Shown here piece by piece: positions 15,577-22,101 of a stretch of 38,545 bases of DNA (positions within the stretch are counted from its first letter, which is position 1; each line of letters begins with the position of its first letter). Source of the stretch: Treponema sp. (GTDB taxonomy: Bacteria; Spirochaetota; Spirochaetia; Treponematales; Treponemataceae). The notes beneath the pieces are model-generated. The model was not told the DNA's origin, searched no databases, and was given only the letters and a program-made list of their open reading frames with translations. The position numbers and the translations under genes are program-made. The DNA lies in contig SFOB01000013.1 of NCBI GenBank assembly GCA_004554075.1, positions 1 through 38,545 of the forward strand, given 5' to 3'.

Positions 15577-16457
15577 TTTTTAACTCCAACATACATCGCA
15601 TGACCGCACATCTCGATTATTGATTTTTCTTCCGCAGTGGAATCAATCAAGTCCAGGATTTTTGAAAAGACATTTTTATTTTTGAATTTGAAAATCACAT
15701 CTTCTTTTTCGTAGCCAAAGCCACGAATGGAACGCAGTATGATTTTTTCAAAACCGTTTGCAGAAAAGAGATTTTCAATTTCTTCTGAAGCAGGATAGTA
15801 GCCTTCCTGAAAGCCTTTATCTGAAAGATTTTTAAACTTGCCGGATTCAAAACATTCTTCCAGAGTATTGATATCAACCTGATCAGGACTCCAGCAGAAT
15901 CTTTGAACAAGTGCAATGCTACCAGACAGATGTGGAATAAAACTTGCAAAAAACTTTCCGCCTTTTTTAAGAACGCGGGCTACCTCGCTGATGCATTTTT
16001 CCCGCTCGGCTTTTTCTGTAAGATGATAAAGAGGTCCAAAAAGCAGGACCACATCAAATGACTGGTCTTTGTAGCAGCTTAGGTCGGTCGCATTCACCTG
16101 GTCGCAGGAAATCAGATTCTGAACATTATCCTCTTCCTTCTGCTTATTAGCCTGCGCTAATAAAGTTTCTGAAAGGTCTGCAAGTCTTACTTTGTATCCT
16201 TTTTTAGCTAGCGGAAAAGAATAAACTCCAGCCCCGCCACCAAGATCAAGAATCGAGACTCCGTCCACAGAGTCAGTTCCAACAGCCCCATCGGCCACAG
16301 CACCCTCAGGATTCTCAGTCACCTTTACCAACGGCAGCTCCTTCTCCAGAATCCTCATCGTCATTAAAAACTCAAGCTTACCGCTGTTGTCATTTCTGAG
16401 TCTGTTTTTTTCATCAAAATGGCTGTAGTAGTTTTTTACTTTTTCAAAATCTGTCAT
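15573..16457 (-). CDS. Class I SAM-dependent methyltransferase (first of pair)
   Basis: 294 residues. Motif I is ILDLGGGAGVYSFPLA (about 69-84), followed by KVRLADLSETLLAQA, FDVVLLFGPLYHL and VARVLKKGGKFFASFIP. A low-complexity insert (about 47-66, rich in Gly, Ala, Val and Asp) precedes motif I. The substrate is unknown. It is the first gene of a probable operon: methyltransferase, methyltransferase, adenosine-deaminase-like, pyroglutamyl-peptidase-like, phospholipase-like. A minus-strand TATAAT at 16508-16513 is a candidate -10. Confidence 0.9.
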   Translation of the reverse strand: MTDFEKVKNYYSHFDEKNRLRNDNSGKLEFLMTMRILEKELPLVKVTENPEGAVADGAVGTDSVDGVSILDLGGGAGVYSFPLAKKGYKVRLADLSETLLAQANKQKEEDNVQNLISCDQVNATDLSCYKDQSFDVVLLFGPLYHLTEKAEREKCISEVARVLKKGGKFFASFIPHLSGSIALVQRFCWSPDQVDINTLEECFESGKFKNLSDKGFQEGYYPASEEIENLFSANGFEKIILRSIRGFGYEKEDVIFKFKNKNVFSKILDLIDSTAEEKSIIEMCGHAMYVGVKK

Positions 16458-16507
16458 TTTTTAATTCCAACTAACCTTGCGTTCCCGCAGATTTCGTTTA
16501 TCTAAAT

Positions 16508-16540
16508 ATTATACTAGCAGATTTTCTCACGTATTTTCAA
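16508..16540 (-). promoter_or_regulatory. Possible promoter of the methyltransferase operon
   Basis: Minus-strand TATAAT (16508-16513) is a perfect -10. TTGAAA (16535-16540) lies 21 bp upstream, which is too long a spacer for confidence. Confidence 0.35.
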
Positions 16541-16648
16541 CTTTCCGTTGAGTCATTTCCAAAAATAAATTGTTAGGATTTTTCTGAGACATCTGCTAAT
16601 ATACAATTACCGCGCGGAATTAAGGACCGACAACCTTCAATCCTGTCA

Positions 16649-16667
16649 CCCTGAACTTGTTTCAGGG
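16649..16667 (+). repeat. Intergenic hairpin repeat with CTTGT core
   Basis: CCCTGAA (16649-16655), loop CTTGT, TTCAGGG (16661-16667). It lies in the leader of the XRE gene, 44 bp before its ATG. The loop core matches the hairpins at 20655 and 25575, while the arms differ. Confidence 0.6.
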
Positions 16668-16710
16668 TCTCATAAATAAAGTTTGCCGGAACACAAGGAG
16701 ACAAAACAAA

Positions 16711-17847
16711 ATGAAAAACTCAATTGGTTCAAACATCAAATACTACAGAAAGCAGCTTGGCCTCACACAGGAAGAACTTGCGGGCCAGCTCTTTGTAACT
16801 TCTCAGGCGGTGAGCAAATGGGAAAGCGATGCAGGTCTGCCAGATACTGCGCAGATTGTTCCGCTTGCAAAGGTGCTCAATATTTCTACTGATGCGCTTT
16901 TTGGTCTTGAACAGGGAAATTATGATGCAGTTACGGCCGCAAAGGTTCATATAAAATTCCGCGAGCTGCGCAGTCAGATTGATAAGAAAAAGGGAGCACT
17001 GGAAGCTTGCGAATATCTTCTTTCTGAATGTGAAGCAAATCCGTTGAACTTTGAAATCTACATGAACTTTGTTCAGAGCGTCGCAAACTTAAGCCGAAAT
17101 GTCGACCCATTCGGCGAATACAAAAAGGGCATGAATGATACTTACGACAAATATTTTGACGAGGCATTGAAAAAATCTGTTCAGGTTATCCGCTACTGCA
17201 AGGAAGAAGATTTTGTTGAAAAGACTCACTTCGCTCTTTCCTGGATTTACATTCACTGCAAAGAATACGAAAAGGCCCGCGAACATATTGCAAAACTTCC
17301 AAGCATAAAATCTAACATGCTCAAGGAAAGTATTCTTGCAAAGCTTGAAGGTTTTGAAAATGGCGTAGAGGCACAGCTTAAGGCCCAGCACAATAATTCT
17401 CAGCTAATGTGCCTGCCCTTCAACAAGGAGTTTGTATATTCCGCAGAAACATATTTCTGGAACAAACCGGAGCTTGCACCTGCATATTGCGAATGGGCTT
17501 TGAACATAATTTTTGCAATTTGCAAAGATCCGACTATGAAGCCATTCTGTCAGGGCTTTGTGAAGGATTTGTATGCCTTTAAGATTTGTGGTGAATTGAA
17601 ATCTGGTCGCGCTGAAGATATCAAAGCCGCCCGCGAAGATTTTGCCGCACTCAAAAAACTGATTTATGATTATGTCGATTTTTGCGCAGCCGAGCTTGAG
17701 CGTAAAGACCTTCTGAATGCCTATGATGAAAAAGGCATCTTGAATATGAAGCTTTACACAAAAGAAGACGGTGACCGCCGTGTAAAAGAACTTGAAGAAA
17801 AAATCAGGAACTGGTGCGGCGAGGAAGCATTGAAAAAAGTGTTGTAA
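16711..17847 (+). CDS. XRE family transcriptional regulator with helical C-terminal domain
   Basis: 378 residues from ATG 16711, preceded by AAGGAG. A longer frame from a TTG at 16657 starts inside an intergenic repeat and is rejected. The N-terminal helix-turn-helix (about 6-60) is typical: IKYYRKQLGLTQEELAGQL, VTSQAVSKWESDAGLPD and LAKVLNISTDALFG. The remaining ~300 residues are mostly helical, with TPR-like stretches (for example LSWIYIHCKEYEKAREHIA), as in regulators that sense a peptide or protein partner through a repeat domain. Target and ligand are unknown. Convergent with the DUF1848 gene. Confidence 0.9.
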   Translation: MKNSIGSNIKYYRKQLGLTQEELAGQLFVTSQAVSKWESDAGLPDTAQIVPLAKVLNISTDALFGLEQGNYDAVTAAKVHIKFRELRSQIDKKKGALEACEYLLSECEANPLNFEIYMNFVQSVANLSRNVDPFGEYKKGMNDTYDKYFDEALKKSVQVIRYCKEEDFVEKTHFALSWIYIHCKEYEKAREHIAKLPSIKSNMLKESILAKLEGFENGVEAQLKAQHNNSQLMCLPFNKEFVYSAETYFWNKPELAPAYCEWALNIIFAICKDPTMKPFCQGFVKDLYAFKICGELKSGRAEDIKAAREDFAALKKLIYDYVDFCAAELERKDLLNAYDEKGILNMKLYTKEDGDRRVKELEEKIRNWCGEEALKKVL

Positions 17848-17856
17848 ACTTTTTGC

Positions 17857-17887
17857 AGCTGGGGTTTATCTTACTCAAACCCCAGCT
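17857..17887. terminator. Hairpin shared by convergent XRE and DUF1848 gene ends
   Basis: AGCTGGGGTTT (17857-17867) and AAACCCCAGCT (17877-17887) form a perfect 11-bp stem with a 9-base loop. It covers the last codons of the DUF1848 gene. There is no T-tract on either side, so termination is plausible but unproven. Confidence 0.5.
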
Positions 17888-18803
17888 CCAGCTGATTATC
17901 CACCCAGGACTTTTGTTCCGCGATATGAAGCTTATCTCCGGGCAGGCTGCCACCAATCAAAAAAGGTGACGTAGGATCATGCAGCTTTTGATTTTTTGCA
18001 ACCTGAGTCAAATCATTATTTGCGTAGCAGTATTTGCAGTAGTGGCGGCAGGTGTCGTAGGCGCCAATATCTGCGGAAAGGTAGCAGGCACATTCTTTTC
18101 GGGAAGGCTTGTAATTCGGCACTTTGAGTTTTTTACCGATTGCCTTTTCGTAGTCGCGGATGGTCATGCAGCCACCGCAGTCTGCTCCGTAAGGTGCAAG
18201 AAAAGCTCCTTCACCGCAAGGCTTCACAAGCATGCCGTGGTCGGCGGCAATTTTAATAATCCCCCGCCCCAAAAAGAGTTTATCCCGGTCACTAACTTCC
18301 CTCACCCCCGGAAAATTCCTTTTTACCTTTTCATATAAATCAATAAAACTGATGACAACAATTTTTGTAAAGCCTTCCAGTTCGCTCGCCATTTTTTCAA
18401 AAGTCCGCAGATGAAAGTCTACCGTGTATTTTGAATCAACAAAAATCGGGTCATAACGCCAGCCAACCGACTGGGCCCCAACCGTGCGCGACAAATACTT
18501 AAAGCTTTCAATAACCTCAGACTTATCCGGTACCCCGGGCTCAATATCCTTTCCATAAGGCGTAATCGTAACATACCAGAACTGGCCAAAATCCTTTACG
18601 AGCTCGAGGTATGGAAAAAATGGTGCAGGATTTTTTGTACAAAAACCAATCGCATCCACAACCCCGGGATTAATTTCATAGCGGGTAACGAGCCCCGGGT
18701 TATAAGGATTTCTTACAAGGACATACCCTTCCCTGATTCTGTTTGCAAGCCACTCGGGAAAGAAAGCCGGAATGTCTGTACGCTGACCGGTATTTAAAAT
18801 CAT
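17871..18803 (-). CDS. DUF1848 family protein with C-terminal cysteine cluster
   Basis: 310 residues. The start MILNTGQRTDIPAFFPEW and the block GYVLVRNPYNPG match the DUF1848 family (recalled; not searched). The C-terminal part has CGGCMTIRDYEK and then KECACYLSADIGAYDTCRHYCKYCYA, a Cys-rich motif that probably binds an iron-sulfur cluster. The family is sometimes described as radical-SAM-like, but no N-terminal C-x3-C-x2-C is visible. The function is unknown. A GGAGCAGG sequence precedes ATG 18803. It stands alone, divergent from the laminarinase gene. Confidence 0.85.
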   Translation of the reverse strand: MILNTGQRTDIPAFFPEWLANRIREGYVLVRNPYNPGLVTRYEINPGVVDAIGFCTKNPAPFFPYLELVKDFGQFWYVTITPYGKDIEPGVPDKSEVIESFKYLSRTVGAQSVGWRYDPIFVDSKYTVDFHLRTFEKMASELEGFTKIVVISFIDLYEKVKRNFPGVREVSDRDKLFLGRGIIKIAADHGMLVKPCGEGAFLAPYGADCGGCMTIRDYEKAIGKKLKVPNYKPSRKECACYLSADIGAYDTCRHYCKYCYANNDLTQVAKNQKLHDPTSPFLIGGSLPGDKLHIAEQKSWVDNQLELGFE

Positions 18804-18922
18804 AATTTACCTGCTCCAGGCTTCTCTCATAAACGAACTGCCAGGCCTCATTATGGTAGCAAAAATCACCGGACCTGCCAATAATTCCCGAAAAATATGC
18901 ACCATTTAGAAAATTATCAAAC

Positions 18923-18951
18923 TTTTCTAACTGTCACCCCCCGTTTATACT
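18923..18951 (+). promoter_or_regulatory. Putative laminarinase promoter, almost no leader
   Basis: TATACT at 18946-18951 ends only 6 bases before ATG 18958. TTTTCT, 17 bp upstream at 18923-18928, is a possible -35. If used, transcription would begin at or within a base or two of the start codon. Confidence 0.4.
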
Positions 18952-18957
18952 ACAACC

Positions 18958-20583
18958 ATGAAATTGAAGAATATAACTCTGAAAAAAACTAAATTACTAA
19001 TCATTTTAATTGCCGCTTCACTTATGTTTTCTTTCACATACGTTTCTTGTGATATTGCCTCTACAAGTGCTGATGAAACAACTTTAGAAAGCGATGATAT
19101 CTCTAACGATACCGATAATGGTGATTCTAACAACGGAAATGAGAGTGGAACTGATAATGGTTCAACTACCAACAGTGACAGTGAAACTGATAGTGAGTCA
19201 AACGACGACAGCGACAGCGGAACTGACAGCGGGTCAAACGACGACAGCGACAGCGGAACTGACAGCGGGTCAAACGACGACAGCGACAGCGGAACTGACA
19301 GCGGGTCAAACGACGACAGCGACAGTGAAACTGATGGTAGTTCTGAGGAAAGCCTTATAACTGATGATTCGGTCTCTCCTCTTGCTTCCAGTAATACAAA
19401 TCCAAGCAGTAACCCTGCTTTTCCAGTAACTCGTACTACAGTTAGTATTCCTGAGGGTGCATTGATTGTTTTTGATTCTGATAAGGGAATAGATAAAATT
19501 AATAATACAGCAATATGGGGGAATGCAACTTTATCAAATGTAACAGTAGATGGAAAGACTGTAAAAAAATATGAATTAGGCTCAGGTAACGATAAAGCTT
19601 TTGTGGGGAATTTGACAGAAACTTTTAATTTCCCGGAAGCATCAATTATCTATTTAAGCGTTTATGCAAATAAGAATTTTAAATTTGCTCATCATCCTGG
19701 AGAAAATGGCGACATTCCTCAGACAGTTAAGTGGGCAGATTCATGGGACTGGTATTCTGTTCTCAAGACTATGACGGGTGAAAGTTCTATGAACAGCATT
19801 GCTTTTTCTTCAGATTCAAATCAGGTCTTCTATATAGATCATATTTATATAGTTCCACATGAACCTGTAATAGAGACAATTAACCTGAATGATTATGAGA
19901 TAGTTTGGCAAGATGAGTTTAACGGCACTTCTCTTGATACATCAAAATGGAAGTATGAGACAGGCGCCTCAGGCTGGGGAAATAATGAGCTTCAGAATTA
20001 TATTGATGATGGCAGAACTACAGTTGTCAACAATGGTACCTTAAAAATAAAAGCTTTTAAGGAAAATAATGAATGGAAAAGTGCACGTATTAATTCTAAA
20101 ACAAATCTGAAATATGGCTATATAGAAGCAAGAATGAAGATTACAGATAAGAAAGGTGCATGGCCAGCATTCTGGATGCTTGGTGAAAATATTGGTAATG
20201 TAAGTTGGCCTGCTTGTGGAGAAATAGATATTATGGAAAATGCTCCATCAACATTTGGTGATGGTAAAGTTTTTGGAACTTTACATGCAAGTGGACATAA
20301 TGGTGGAGCAGGTATTAGTATCGGTTCTAAAACAATTGAAAACTTATCTTCTGAATGGCATACCTGTGCAGTTCTTTGGACAGAAGAAAAAATCACACTG
20401 TACATTGATGGAGTTAAAAAGAATTCATACAACAGTGATGGAACAACAGAAAACTGGCCGTATAATCAGAATTTTTACATTTTGTTAAATTTAGCAATTG
20501 GTGGAGATTTGGGTAATACAAATGATGCAGCAAGTTTAACAGATGCACAGTTTGAAGTTGATTATGTAAGATGGTATCAATAG
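18958..20583 (+). CDS. Secreted GH16 beta-glucanase (laminarinase-like) lipoprotein
   Basis: 541 residues. The N-terminal segment (about 13-30) ends TYVSC, giving a probable lipid anchor at Cys31. Residues ~35-135 are an Asp/Ser/Asn/Gly/Thr-rich linker containing three perfect 12-residue repeats plus a degenerate fourth. A beta-rich domain of unknown family (about 150-305) may bind carbohydrate. The GH16 catalytic domain (about 312-541) begins YEIVWQDEFNGTSLDTSKW and carries GEIDIME with nucleophile Glu422, Asp424 and acid/base Glu427. The C-terminus FEVDYVRWYQ is typical. Members hydrolyse beta-1,3 or mixed beta-1,3-1,4 glucans, so this enzyme probably degrades polysaccharide at the cell surface. 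No Shine-Dalgarno sequence is visible before the ATG. Confidence 0.92.
   Translation: MKLKNITLKKTKLLIILIAASLMFSFTYVSCDIASTSADETTLESDDISNDTDNGDSNNGNESGTDNGSTTNSDSETDSESNDDSDSGTDSGSNDDSDSGTDSGSNDDSDSGTDSGSNDDSDSETDGSSEESLITDDSVSPLASSNTNPSSNPAFPVTRTTVSIPEGALIVFDSDKGIDKINNTAIWGNATLSNVTVDGKTVKKYELGSGNDKAFVGNLTETFNFPEASIIYLSVYANKNFKFAHHPGENGDIPQTVKWADSWDWYSVLKTMTGESSMNSIAFSSDSNQVFYIDHIYIVPHEPVIETINLNDYEIVWQDEFNGTSLDTSKWKYETGASGWGNNELQNYIDDGRTTVVNNGTLKIKAFKENNEWKSARINSKTNLKYGYIEARMKITDKKGAWPAFWMLGENIGNVSWPACGEIDIMENAPSTFGDGKVFGTLHASGHNGGAGISIGSKTIENLSSEWHTCAVLWTEEKITLYIDGVKKNSYNSDGTTENWPYNQNFYILLNLAIGGDLGNTNDAASLTDAQFEVDYVRWYQ
19198..19341 (+). repeat. 36-bp tandem repeat in GH16 linker
   Basis: Three identical 36-bp units at 19198-19233, 19234-19269 and 19270-19305, and a fourth diverged unit (19306-19341). 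Each encodes SNDDSDSGTDSG. The units are contiguous and in frame, so copy number can change without frameshift. Confidence 0.92.
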
Positions 20584-20598
20584 TAGATTAAAAAAAAG

Positions 20599-20627
20599 AT
20601 CCCCCTCTCCATACTGAAAAGGGGGAT
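20599..20627. terminator. Bidirectional terminator between GH16 and fabV
   Basis: ATCCCCCT (20599-20606) pairs with AGGGGGAT (20620-20627). On the minus strand the stem is followed by C and a run of eight T, a strong intrinsic terminator for fabV. On the plus strand it is followed by TTT and sits 16 bp after the GH16 stop. Confidence 0.8.
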
Positions 20628-20635
20628 TTTCTGGC

Positions 20636-20684
20636 AGATGCTGAAACAAGCGGCGTGCTGAGCTTGTCGAAGTATTCAGCATGA
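20636..20684 (+). repeat. Composite intergenic repeat with GAGCTTGTCGAA core
   Basis: TGCTGA (20656-20661) and TCAGCA (20676-20681) flank the core GCTTGTCGAAGTAT. A further half-element, GATGCTGAAACAAG, precedes it at about 20637-20650. This looks like two copies of a hairpin repeat fused end to end. Confidence 0.55.
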
Positions 20685-20698
20685 CAATTTATTTATGT

Positions 20699-21952
20699 CT
20701 AAATCTGATCCATTCTAGGAACATCAGCAGTGTAGTCTACACCTTCAACGTCGAAACCGTTTGTTGCGTAGAAGTCGTGCTTGTAACCTGCGAGGTCACA
20801 TACGTCCTTAATATTTTCGTTGTTTACGCTTGCCATCAGCTTATCAACTTCTGCCTGAACATCGGCCTGCATTTCCCAGTCGTCTACGCGGATGCGGTTT
20901 TCTTCATCAACTGGAACTTTACCTGCTGCGTTGTTGCCACCTGTGTAAAGGCGTTCTGCAAAGAGGCGTTCCATCTGTTCAATACAGCCTTCGTGAGTTC
21001 CCTTAGCCTTCATAACTTTGAAGAGGATTGAAAGGTAGAGAGAAATGATTGGGATAACTGCAGATGAGCGAGTTACAAGTCCCTTGTTTACAGAAACATA
21101 AGCAGCACCGCCGAGCTCTTTAGCAAGCTTGTCGTTCAATTCGTGTGCAGTTGCTTCAAGGTGCTTTTTAGCCTGACCGATTGTACCGTCGCGGTAAATA
21201 GCGTGGCTCAACTCTGGTCCGATGTATGAATAAGCAACTGTACGGCAACCTTCTGCAAGAACACCTGCAGCCGAAAGCTGGTCAATCCAGAGCTTCCAGT
21301 CTTCACCGCCCATTACTTTTACAGTATTTGCGATTTCTTCTTCGTTTGCAGGTTCTGCGGCAGATTCCTTAAGGCTGTCTGTCAAAATATCAATTCCAAG
21401 ACCTGCGTATGTTTTACCAATTGGTTTAATAACTGATTTATAAAGTACGTGTGCACCAGTTTCGCTGTTTGGATCAATCTTGTCTGGATCTGAACGTACA
21501 GGAGAAGCAAGTGAGTAAACAATAAGGTCAAACTTCTTGCCGGCCTTCTTTGCTTCTTCGATAATCATTTTGCGTGTTTCATGGCTGAAAGCATCTGCAG
21601 AGAAAGTTTCTGTAAAGAGACCTTCTGCCTTTGCAGCGCGGTCGAATGCCAGGTTGTTGTACCAGCCAGGAGTTCCGCCCTTAGTTTCTGTTCCAGCCTT
21701 TTCAAAAGATACACCGATTGTGTCTGCGCCGTATTCAAATGCAGCAGAAATGCGTGAAGCAAGTCCGTAACCTGTAGAACAACCAAGTACGAGAACGAAC
21801 TTAGGACCGTTTCCGCCCTCTTTCAAGTTCTTTGTTCCGCGCTTTGCCTTCTGGGCTTTTACGTAAGCAATCTGATTTTCAACTTCTTTAGCGCATCCAA
21901 TAGGGTGAGCGTTAAGACACATGTTCGAACGAACCATTGGTTTGATTATCAT
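20699..21952 (-). CDS. fabV: Trans-2-enoyl-CoA reductase, TER/FabV family
   Basis: 417 residues, slightly longer than the ~397-residue T. denticola TER it closely resembles. It reduces crotonyl-CoA or longer 2-enoyl thioesters with NADH, serving fatty-acid synthesis or butyryl-CoA formation. The Rossmann glycine motif is VLVLGCSTGYGLASR (about 53-67), then GVSFEKAGTETKGGTPGWYNN, DLIVYSLASPVR and the catalytic Tyr253-x8-Lys262 (YRDGTIGQAK). A short insertion (about 155-168) and an altered lid account for the extra length. AGGAGA precedes ATG 21952. Monocistronic, with terminators on both sides. Cytoplasmic. Confidence 0.95.
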   Translation of the reverse strand: MIIKPMVRSNMCLNAHPIGCAKEVENQIAYVKAQKAKRGTKNLKEGGNGPKFVLVLGCSTGYGLASRISAAFEYGADTIGVSFEKAGTETKGGTPGWYNNLAFDRAAKAEGLFTETFSADAFSHETRKMIIEEAKKAGKKFDLIVYSLASPVRSDPDKIDPNSETGAHVLYKSVIKPIGKTYAGLGIDILTDSLKESAAEPANEEEIANTVKVMGGEDWKLWIDQLSAAGVLAEGCRTVAYSYIGPELSHAIYRDGTIGQAKKHLEATAHELNDKLAKELGGAAYVSVNKGLVTRSSAVIPIISLYLSILFKVMKAKGTHEGCIEQMERLFAERLYTGGNNAAGKVPVDEENRIRVDDWEMQADVQAEVDKLMASVNNENIKDVCDLAGYKHDFYATNGFDVEGVDYTADVPRMDQI

Positions 21953-21972
21953 AAATTTATTCTCCTATAGAC

Positions 21973-21990
21973 CGCCGGGGAAAACCGGCG
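21973..21990 (-). promoter_or_regulatory. Hairpin in fabV 5' leader
   Basis: CGCCGG (21973-21978) and CCGGCG (21985-21990) form a 6-bp GC stem with a 6-base loop, 8 bases upstream of the AGGAGA ribosome binding site. It could stabilise the message or modulate initiation. Confidence 0.4.
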
Positions 21991-22049
21991 ATGACTGTAT
22001 TATTCTTATTTACTTTTACACTTTATCAAAAAATGTCATTTAAAACAAG

Positions 22050-22101
22050 AAGGGCCGCCCTTTCGGACAGCCCTTGCTAACCCCAACCACGACTCGTGGT
22101 T
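22050..22101 (-). terminator. Terminator after the distal 851-residue lipoprotein gene
   Basis: On the minus strand a small 7-bp hairpin (22085-22101) overlaps the stop codon. It is followed by an imperfect GC stem whose ends AAGGGC and GCCCTT pair (22050-22055 with 22070-22075), then CTTGTTTTA. The second stem fits an intrinsic terminator. Confidence 0.65.

Noticed and set aside
16657..16710. Upstream TTG start for the XRE regulator
   Set aside because: It lies in an intergenic hairpin repeat; ATG 16711 has AAGGAG and begins the normal domain.
17871..18803. DUF1848 protein as a maturation enzyme for the exported peptide
   Set aside because: It is several kilobases away, on its own, and lacks the N-terminal radical-SAM cysteine motif.
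19198..19341. 36-bp repeats as a CRISPR array
   Set aside because: Units are contiguous with no spacers and are translated in frame within the GH16 linker.
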